Below are positions 15,981 to 21,518 of a stretch of 35,434 nt of DNA, in pieces. Source of the stretch: a virus; IMG/VR virus record IMGVR_UViG_3300042485_000229, positions 1-35,434 of that record. One strand, given 5' to 3'. The position numbers were made by a program, and so were the translations under genes. Under the pieces are notes generated by a model. It made no database searches and was not told the origin of the DNA. It saw only the letters and a list, made by a program, of their open reading frames with translations. Position 1 is the first letter of the stretch; each line of letters begins with the position of its first letter.

Positions 15981-17147
15981 TTATATAACATGGTATTTAC
16001 CAACTTGCTTGTGATCAATACGGCATTTATTTGCCAGAGCCAAAGCGATTACGCAGTCATCATGAAAGCCTTGCGGTGCAGAGTAACGCACGCCAGTTGG
16101 CGTAAATGTGTACTCAAAAACCTCCAACTCTTGCTTGATCGGGCCATCTGGATAGCTAATTGACTTAGTTTGAATAGCACTGCTTAAAGACTCAAGCAAT
16201 TGCTGCTTGCTTGTAGCCGTAAACTTAAAGCCGTGCATCTGTGTAAATTTCTTTTGTAACTCTTCAACTATGGCATCACCAACACCAGTGCTATCAATTA
16301 CGATCGGTAGATTCTTTGGCAATCTTAAGATTGTCTCTTTGGTTTGCATCCAGTCTTTTTGAAAGCGCTCAAAATGTACTACATTACCTTGCTTGTCCAT
16401 CCCTATGATTACTGACCAGTCAACAGACTTAGCTAAGTCAATACCATAATAAGCAGCTACACCTTTTGTTTCTTTTGTGCATGCATAGATGAAATCGCTA
16501 CCAAAAGGGTTGGCTGCATTTTCCATAGGATCTGCCATGTACTCTTGCTTGAATACCACTGCTGGTAGTTGTGCTGCTGCTGCGTCAATTTCAGTGGGAT
16601 CGATGTGAGGGTTATCATAAGTAGTAAATTTAAACGATTCCCAGTTAGGTTCACCGCCACGCATAAACATGCTATAAAAATAGTTCTTACCTCTTGGCGT
16701 GCTTAAAAATATAGCCTTGCCTTTGTAGTCAGTAAGCGTTGGCCTTATTGAATTATTCCAGCCATCCTCTAGATTTGGAATGTAGGATGCCTCATCTATG
16801 ATCACCAGATGATACTTAGTACCACGCATTGCGTCAAGCCTCTCACCAGTATAAAAGCGAACTGATCCGCCAGTGACAAAGTCAATAAGCAAATCAGTCT
16901 CATTCTTTTTATAAACCTTGTCTGGTAATATCTTGCATATTTCCTTAAAGAACATCTTGCCAAGCTGGTAGGTTGGTGTGATGTATGCAACATGTTGTCT
17001 CTTTAAGCCAGTCTCAATAGATATGTTTTGACTGATCAATGACTTGCCAAATCTTCGACCACACATCATTACCCTAAACCTTGCCTCCGAGTCAAGCACT
17101 TGCTTTTGCGCTGGGTGTGGCTTAGGTAGTTTTATATCAAGATTCAT
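15981..17147 (-). CDS. terL: Terminase large subunit
   Basis: This 388-aa ATPase-nuclease pumps and cuts DNA during packaging. Walker A is GRRFGKS (30-36), Walker B is HLVIIDEASYI (D118, E119), and the coupling motif is LSTPRG (149-153). The RNase H-like nuclease has acidic residues in YGIDLAKSVDW (D237), VIDSTGVGD (D285) and GFHDDCVIALALA (D363, D364). Domain order and length are normal, so the gene looks intact. It overlaps the putative small subunit by 11 bases. This is one of the most secure calls in the window. Confidence 0.96.
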   Translation of the reverse strand: MNLDIKLPKPHPAQKQVLDSEARFRVMMCGRRFGKSLISQNISIETGLKRQHVAYITPTYQLGKMFFKEICKILPDKVYKKNETDLLIDFVTGGSVRFYTGERLDAMRGTKYHLVIIDEASYIPNLEDGWNNSIRPTLTDYKGKAIFLSTPRGKNYFYSMFMRGGEPNWESFKFTTYDNPHIDPTEIDAAAAQLPAVVFKQEYMADPMENAANPFGSDFIYACTKETKGVAAYYGIDLAKSVDWSVIIGMDKQGNVVHFERFQKDWMQTKETILRLPKNLPIVIDSTGVGDAIVEELQKKFTQMHGFKFTATSKQQLLESLSSAIQTKSISYPDGPIKQELEVFEYTFTPTGVRYSAPQGFHDDCVIALALANKCRIDHKQVGKYHVI

Positions 17148-17565
17148 ACTTGATTGTAATTGTATCTATGTTTGTATTTTCAGTAGTTGCGCGATCAGTC
17201 ATGCCAAGTGCATTCTTTGCGTAGAAAATTGCTTTGCCTTCATTTGCTACTATGTCAATAGCTAATGACTTAAACATAAATACAATCCTATTAGCAACCT
17301 CATGATAAGGATGCGTAGGATCTTGCCTTACTTTCCAAAGGCCCATCTTAGTGTAAAATTCAAAGTCATGCTTTCTTAACCAATGATCCAAGAAATAGTC
17401 AATCGTTGGCACAAAGCGATCTCTAATCTCAACAATCTTGCCCGATCCAGTTGCCACTTGCTTTTGGCCCTCCATGCAATTGTCGCAATATGCAAAGGCC
17501 AACTCCATCAATTTCTCTTCATCTATGTCCTTAAACTTTCTAGTCACGCTTTCTCTTATTTCCAT
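17137..17565 (-). CDS. Terminase small subunit (probable)
   Basis: This 142-aa helical protein lies immediately upstream of the large terminase and overlaps it by 11 bases. The late phrase EGKAIFYAKNALGMTDRATT (about 109-128) matches the conserved end of small terminases of the DNA-packaging type, where a residue stretch like IFYLKN.hG..D is common. The N-terminal half contains a Cys pair (YCDNCMEGQ). The small subunit recognises the phage DNA and regulates the large subunit. The call is good on position and motif, but no helix-turn-helix is obvious to the eye. Confidence 0.75.
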   Translation of the reverse strand: MEIRESVTRKFKDIDEEKLMELAFAYCDNCMEGQKQVATGSGKIVEIRDRFVPTIDYFLDHWLRKHDFEFYTKMGLWKVRQDPTHPYHEVANRIVFMFKSLAIDIVANEGKAIFYAKNALGMTDRATTENTNIDTITIKYES

Positions 17566-18155
17566 AGTTTTATATTTTTAGTGCCATCGCGATAGCCTCT
17601 TATGTCAGCTTCATGCTTGGCCCAGTTCTTTTGTAATAGTTCGGTCTTATTGTACCCATACTCGTCACCCGATGCATGTCCGCCTATATGCTCTGCAAGG
17701 CAGTCCATCACATAGTAAGTATTAAATCCAGCTATGTTGGCCCTCTCACAATAGTCCAGATCAATAGGCCCATAAGGAAACATGGACTCATTAAAGATGC
17801 CGATCTTATCAACTACCTTCATACTAAGTAGCCAATTGCTTATGATATGCTGACTCTTTATGCCACGCCTTTCTCTGTCCAAGCTGCTTGCTACAATGCC
17901 GGCATCTGGGTAAGTCTGCAATGCCTCAACCTTTTTAGCAAGCCAATTGTCCGGCTCAATGATGTCATTTGCTAGATAAGCAATTGCATCATAGCCATCC
18001 ACACCAGCAATGTCAATAGCTTCATTCATTGCGTTGGCTATGCCTTCTGTATCAATTAAGATAGTTTCAGCATGATAGCCAGTCTTTGTGCAATTATCTA
18101 TAATGACTGATCTAGGTCTTTTGCCATAAATCAAGCCAGCTATTAATACTCTCAT
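17556..18155 (-). CDS. Glycosyltransferase family 2-like protein
   Basis: This 199-aa protein begins MRVLIAGLIYGKRPRSV, a Rossmann-type beta strand and loop. Residues of about 58-66 (IAYLANDII) look like the nucleotide-sugar/metal motif of GT-A enzymes, with N63-D64 in place of a plain DxD. Residues 126-138 (FPYGPIDLDYCER) match the late acidic motif of family 2 enzymes, followed by FNTYYV and AEHIGGHASG. It is shorter than most family 2 enzymes (230-300 aa), so it may be a minimal version. It abuts the hexapeptide transferase gene and lies in a three-gene sugar block. The substrate is unknown. Confidence 0.72.
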   Translation of the reverse strand: MRVLIAGLIYGKRPRSVIIDNCTKTGYHAETILIDTEGIANAMNEAIDIAGVDGYDAIAYLANDIIEPDNWLAKKVEALQTYPDAGIVASSLDRERRGIKSQHIISNWLLSMKVVDKIGIFNESMFPYGPIDLDYCERANIAGFNTYYVMDCLAEHIGGHASGDEYGYNKTELLQKNWAKHEADIRGYRDGTKNIKLWK

Positions 18156-18641
18156 TTAAAATATATTTTTGCCTATTTCTTTTGCTGGGTTGCCAGCATA
18201 CTTTGTCGAATGTGTAGTGTGTAGCTTTCTTGTCACCACGGCACCCATACCGATCATGCATCCTTTAGCAATGATTTGCTTTTGATGGATCACTGCATTA
18301 AGTCCAATGTTGCAGCCATCACCGACAATCGTATGGCCACCAACCTTTGCACCGCAACTGATCGTCACATTGTTACCGATCACGCAGTCATGACCTACAT
18401 GTGAATGCTTAAGCATCCAGACACCAGCACCGATTATTGTCTTGTCAATTGTGCCGGCATCAATAGTCACATGACCAGTGATCACGCAATCATCACCGAT
18501 CACAACTTCGCCTATTGGCGCATTCCAGAATAGTTTATGCTCTGCTGGCTCACCGATCACACAATATGGCCCGATGTAAACATTGTCACCTAGTGTGACA
18601 TTTGGCCCTACTATGGCCGTTTTATGAATGAATGTACTCAT
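18156..18641 (-). CDS. Left-handed beta-helix acyl/acetyltransferase (LpxA-like)
   Basis: This 161-aa protein consists of repeated hexapeptides: AIVGPNVTLGDNVYIGPYCVIG near the start (split here in sense), then VVIGDDCVITGHVTID, then VGHDCVIGNNVTISCGAKVG. These form a left-handed parallel beta helix. The closing STKYAGNPAKEIG is typical of sugar acyl- and acetyltransferases. The opening recalls LpxA/LpxD, which acylate UDP-sugars, but a phage enzyme may acetylate a sugar used by the neighbouring glycosyltransferases. H83 and nearby His residues in LKHSHVGHD are candidates for catalysis. Family confidence is high; the substrate is unknown. Confidence 0.88.
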   Translation of the reverse strand: MSTFIHKTAIVGPNVTLGDNVYIGPYCVIGEPAEHKLFWNAPIGEVVIGDDCVITGHVTIDAGTIDKTIIGAGVWMLKHSHVGHDCVIGNNVTISCGAKVGGHTIVGDGCNIGLNAVIHQKQIIAKGCMIGMGAVVTRKLHTTHSTKYAGNPAKEIGKNIF

Positions 18642-18864
18642 TATATGTTTTATAAACGTTAACTAAAAATGATCCCACGCATGCACCACATCTGCCGTTG
18701 TATGTGTAGTACGGATCTTTTATGCGCATGATTTCTACCAGTTCATTTTGGATCTCATGTGTAAATCCAACCAGTTCACCAGTTGTCTTGAATAGATCAT
18801 AAAAATGCTTATGCCTTAACAAGGTCTGCAAATGCCGATCGTCTAGCTTCATTAATTCGCTCAT
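18622..18864 (-). CDS. Small protein with CGAC motif in sugar gene block
   Basis: This 80-aa protein starts MSELMKLDDRHLQTLLRHKH. A longer frame reaches 18921, but ATG 18864 gives the more natural start. The N-terminal half is helical. The C-terminal half contains YNGRCGACVGSFLVNVYKTY (about 56-75), where the Cys-Gly-Ala-Cys pair could bind metal or form a disulfide. It overlaps the upstream glycosyltransferase by 56 bases and the downstream acyltransferase by 20 bases, so it belongs to the same unit. I do not recognise a named family. Confidence 0.55.
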   Translation of the reverse strand: MSELMKLDDRHLQTLLRHKHFYDLFKTTGELVGFTHEIQNELVEIMRIKDPYYTYNGRCGACVGSFLVNVYKTYNEYIHS

Positions 18865-19834
18865 GATTGTATTTGTTTTTTGCCCACTCAAAAAGATTAT
18901 TGCCCATCTTGATTCTTTCATCTGGGTTGTTTACTAAATATGATAAATGCTTAAACCAGTCTGCTTGATTTTTTACCCATAGCACTGGTGCATCTTTGTC
19001 TAGGTTGTATGGCTCAACATCGCTCACTATCACTGCCACTCTTTTAGCTGCCGCCTCAAGTAGCTTTAAATTACTTTTGCTCGCATGCCATGGTGACTCT
19101 TGCAAAGGTACAACCATAATGTCTGCATGTTTAAAATGCTCCATGTAATTGCTTGGCAGTTCGCTAACAAGTTTTCTATTAGCTAACTTGCCGCCATTCG
19201 TAAACATTGAGTGTATCTTATCCCAGTATGATTTGCTCACTGGATCTGTGTCAGTATATCCGCCAAGCACCATCTCAATTTCTTTTAATGCAGTCAGTCT
19301 TTTAAAAGGATTTGCAAGCAACTTGATGTCCTCAAGGTGTGTAGATCCGCCGGCCCAAAAGATACGAGTCTTGTCGCTTTCGTATTTGTCACCATTGTAT
19401 TGATGCTCACCATAAGGTATGCAGTTAGGCAGCACTAATACTTTCTTGTTGTACTTGCTCACCTTGTCAGCGATCCTTTCGTTTGTGCATGTCACAAGAT
19501 CAGCATTAAAGATGTTGTTAATGATCCGCTTTTTGTGTGCCTCGTATCCATAATACAACGGATGGTTGTATGGCAATTCCCAGTCATCATCCAAATCCAT
19601 CACTACTTTAAAGTGCTGCTTTGTTTCATCCCAATCAATATCAAATTGACTGAATCTGTTGTACAATAAAATATCAAACTGCCTCTCTTCAAGTATTTCT
19701 TTTGTAGGCACATTGCACACATGGTTGTATGAATCTGGCAAGAATGATAAAGGCAGCATAACTCTATGCCATCCGCAACCGCTTAGCTTTTGTGTGATGC
19801 CAAGTACTTGTATAATCTTATCTGCCTTGTCCAC
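18809..19834 (-). CDS. Glycosyltransferase, GT-B (group 1-like)
   Basis: This 341-aa protein starts with GTG. It has the two-domain GT-B look. The N-terminal domain includes GCGWHRVMLPLSFLP and VVMDLDDDWELP (78-88), and the C-terminal domain includes RIFWAGGSTHLEDI and then SNLKLLEAAAKRVAVIVSDV, which matches the donor-binding E-x7-E-like region of group 1 enzymes. There is no signal peptide. The length is close to normal for the family. It is the first gene of the sugar block with the CGAC protein, acyltransferase and GT2-like enzyme. The product may decorate virion proteins or alter host surface sugars; the sequence does not decide. Confidence 0.8.
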   Translation of the reverse strand: MDKADKIIQVLGITQKLSGCGWHRVMLPLSFLPDSYNHVCNVPTKEILEERQFDILLYNRFSQFDIDWDETKQHFKVVMDLDDDWELPYNHPLYYGYEAHKKRIINNIFNADLVTCTNERIADKVSKYNKKVLVLPNCIPYGEHQYNGDKYESDKTRIFWAGGSTHLEDIKLLANPFKRLTALKEIEMVLGGYTDTDPVSKSYWDKIHSMFTNGGKLANRKLVSELPSNYMEHFKHADIMVVPLQESPWHASKSNLKLLEAAAKRVAVIVSDVEPYNLDKDAPVLWVKNQADWFKHLSYLVNNPDERIKMGNNLFEWAKNKYNHERINEARRSAFADLVKA

Positions 19835-19940
19835 GATATTTCTTAGGTTTGGGTGAGTGCTTGTTATAGCTTTTTTTTGCCGATCCTATTTTGCGTTTGC
19901 CAAATGTGACCTTGCGCGCATCGCTAGTTACTTTTGCCAT
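19818..19940 (-). CDS. 40-aa basic microprotein
   Basis: A 40-codon frame from ATG 19940 to TAA at 19818-19820 encodes MAKVTSDARKVTFGKRKIGS and then a Lys/Arg-rich tail ending KKYRGQGR. About a third of the residues are Lys or Arg. It fills what would otherwise be a gap between the 81-aa protein and the glycosyltransferase, overlapping the latter's GTG start by 17 bases. I recall very similar short basic proteins from other Bacteroidota phage genomes, which supports a real conserved gene. A nucleic-acid-binding role is suggested only by charge. Confidence 0.65.
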   Translation of the reverse strand: MAKVTSDARKVTFGKRKIGSAKKSYNKHSPKPKKYRGQGR

Positions 19941-20173
19941 GATATAAATAGTTGTTTAAATTGATCAAAAGTTAAATTGACAACATAAGCATCGCCATCA
20001 CACACAATCTCTGTGTACTCTTTGCCTTGCTTAAAATTGCCACATGCATAGTCTATGCTAAAAAATAAAAACTCAACCTCTTCTAGATCACTGAATTTGT
20101 AATCGACACCCAGTTCACTAAATAAGATTGTATCACTATTGTGACAAAGGATCGGCAAAAGTACTGGTTGCAT
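19928..20173 (-). CDS. Hypothetical protein, 81 aa
   Basis: This acidic protein begins MQPVLLPILCHNSDTILFSE and has alternating beta-type stretches (VEFLFFSIDYACG, AYVVNLTFDQFKQLF). There is no membrane segment, signal peptide or known motif. It lies two bases after the small membrane protein gene and overlaps the start of the 40-aa basic microprotein, so it is part of the same unit. I do not recognise a family. Confidence 0.5.
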   Translation of the reverse strand: MQPVLLPILCHNSDTILFSELGVDYKFSDLEEVEFLFFSIDYACGNFKQGKEYTEIVCDGDAYVVNLTFDQFKQLFISWQK

Positions 20174-20175
20174 AA

Positions 20176-20415
20176 TTATTTAATTTTTTGTCCAATAAAT
20201 CCAGCACCAAATATAACACAAATAAATTGCACAAACTCAAAAGGCAAGAAATAAAATAAGACTGCCATCCATACGCTTAAGCATGTCACGCAGTCAAAAG
20301 GCTTGATCCTTTTCTCAAAAGGAATCTGCCATACCTTTTTAATAAAGTAAATTATCCGTGCCACGTTCACGAAATAATAAGCAAAGAAAAAAGCAGCTAA
20401 AATGATTGTAAGCAT
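20176..20415 (-). CDS. Small integral membrane protein with CVTC motif
   Basis: This 79-aa protein has a long hydrophobic N-terminal segment (LTIILAAFFFAYYFVNV, about 2-25), a basic loop (KKVWQIPFEKRIKP), then a Cys-x-x-Cys in FDCVTCLSVWMAVLFYF (from about 40) and a third hydrophobic stretch to the end. It probably spans the host inner membrane two or three times. The CxxC near a membrane entry is reminiscent of small DUF-type phage membrane proteins, but I cannot name the family. A role in host takeover is only a guess. Confidence 0.55.
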   Translation of the reverse strand: MLTIILAAFFFAYYFVNVARIIYFIKKVWQIPFEKRIKPFDCVTCLSVWMAVLFYFLPFEFVQFICVIFGAGFIGQKIK

Positions 20416-20419
20416 AATG

Positions 20420-20656
20420 TTATTTGTTTTGGTTATGTTCAGTTATTGTTATTTTTTCAATTTTATACATTGAAAAATAATAATCTTCTGCATCTTGTTC
20501 CGAACAAGGAATTCTATCACTTATATATGCATCCATTATCTGCTCTTTTTCTTTTTCTTGTAATAGTTCTAAATTATAGAATAAAACCTTCATTGGTATT
20601 TCTCTATTGTCATATTTTTTTACAAGTTCTATTGCTTCTTGCATTGCTGTTTTCAT
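20420..20656 (-). CDS. Hypothetical protein, 78 aa, of a type common in Bacteroidota phages
   Basis: This acidic helical protein begins MKTAMQEAIELVKKYDNREI. It contains EKEQIMDAYISDRIPCSEQD and AEDYYFSMYKIEK. Short proteins with an initial MKTAMQE helix, a central EQI-(M/I)-DA motif and an acidic YY motif recur in Bacteroidota phages, and I recognise the pattern but know no function for it. It lies four bases after the regulator gene in the direction of transcription. Confidence 0.6.
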   Translation of the reverse strand: MKTAMQEAIELVKKYDNREIPMKVLFYNLELLQEKEKEQIMDAYISDRIPCSEQDAEDYYFSMYKIEKITITEHNQNK

Positions 20657-20660
20657 AATC

Positions 20661-21185
20661 TTAATTATTAGTGTTAAGACATAAATGCTTTAACTCAAGT
20701 TTTGTTTTACGAATAATATCTTTGACATGTTTTTCTGGTATGTTATAAAACTCCGCTACCTTTTTACATGATCTAAACTCAACATATTTATTGAAAAGTA
20801 TTGCCTCGTGTGCTTGCATCTCATCTTCACCATACTTGTCAATCAATCTTTGATTTGCTATCTTAGCAAAGGTAGGATTTAATTCTGGTAACTTTAGCTG
20901 GCTTTTTAGGTACATGATCGCTTTCTCATATTCATTTTTCCTAAACTTCTTATAAAATTGGCTTGTGCTGCTAAAGGCCATATTTGTAATAATCTTAATA
21001 GAAAATCCTAAAAGGCCATTAGAGGCCCATATTTCGTTTATCTTTTCACAATCGATGCCGAGTAAGGCTAAAGCCATTTCTTGCCTTAAATCGTCTTGCA
21101 ATGACTCTGGACGCACACTTTTGATCAGTTGATTAATCTGTGGTGAGCGATAGATGCTTTCAATATGTTTATAGCAATCTTTCAT
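20661..21185 (-). CDS. Sigma-like / helix-turn-helix transcription regulator
   Basis: The C-terminal 40 residues, with VEFRSCKKVAEFYNIPEKHV and then KDIIRKTKLELKHL, look like a sigma region 4 or related helix-turn-helix. The N-terminal 110 residues, with SLQDDLRQEMALALLG and GFSIKIITNMAFSS, look like sigma region 2 (short helical segments preceding a conserved N-M-A). I prefer the ATG at 21185 (174 aa). A TTG four codons upstream lies within the -7 box TACATTTG (minus strand, 21202-21195) and is unlikely to be used. The gene is preceded by paired GTAC-rich repeats, which suggests autoregulation. It could direct late transcription of the structural genes. Confidence 0.68.
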   Translation of the reverse strand: MKDCYKHIESIYRSPQINQLIKSVRPESLQDDLRQEMALALLGIDCEKINEIWASNGLLGFSIKIITNMAFSSTSQFYKKFRKNEYEKAIMYLKSQLKLPELNPTFAKIANQRLIDKYGEDEMQAHEAILFNKYVEFRSCKKVAEFYNIPEKHVKDIIRKTKLELKHLCLNTNN

Positions 21186-21198
21186 GGCTTTGTACAAA

Positions 21199-21306
21199 TG
21201 TACTCAATGTACTCGGTTTTTGCGTGTTTTTTTCTTCCTATACTATTCTTTTTTATTTTTATACCCCCCCCTAAGAAAATCAAAAAAATAGAGTACATCG
21301 AGTACA
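21199..21306. promoter_or_regulatory. Paired GTAC-rich inverted repeats upstream of regulator (operator or origin)
   Basis: TGTACTCAATGTACTC lies at 21199-21214. The reverse complement of 21291-21306 is TGTACTCGATGTACTC, with one mismatch, so two 16-base blocks face each other across 76 bases. Each block is itself two direct copies of an ATGTACTC-type octamer. The left block overlaps a -7 box TACATTTG on the minus strand just before the regulator gene. The spacer contains T-rich runs and eight consecutive C. Likely uses are an operator for the regulator or iterons of an origin. No coding frame is visible in the gap 21186-21335. Confidence 0.75.
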
Positions 21307-21335
21307 AATATTATATTCTATTGTAAATCAATGAT

Positions 21336-21518
21336 TTAAGTAGTTTCAAAATTGTGCGAAAATTGTGCAACATGCACATTTTTGATTGTTTTTGCACAAT
21401 TTTGACGCTTTTCTACCTTCACTTTTTGTCCATCCCACTCAAAAATGCCACCTTCTGGGTTATCCTTTAGCCATTTTTCAAATGCTGCTATCGGACTTAG
21501 ATAAGATTTTAAACTCAT
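21336..21518 (-). CDS. Hypothetical protein, 60 aa
   Basis: It starts MSLKSYLSPIAAFEKWLKDN at ATG 21518; a TTG at 21581 would extend it but lies deep in the previous gene. It overlaps the 3' end of the primase-helicase by 41 bases. The text GGIFEWDGQKVKVEKRQ (about 25-41) suggests a small beta hairpin. The C-terminus is polar and His/Asn-rich. No family is recognised. It is the last gene before the GTAC repeat region. Confidence 0.5.
   Translation of the reverse strand: MSLKSYLSPIAAFEKWLKDNPEGGIFEWDGQKVKVEKRQNCAKTIKNVHVAQFSHNFETT

Noticed and set aside
21241-21290. G-quadruplex at the run of eight C
   Set aside because: Only a single G tract exists on the complementary strand, so an intramolecular quadruplex cannot form there.
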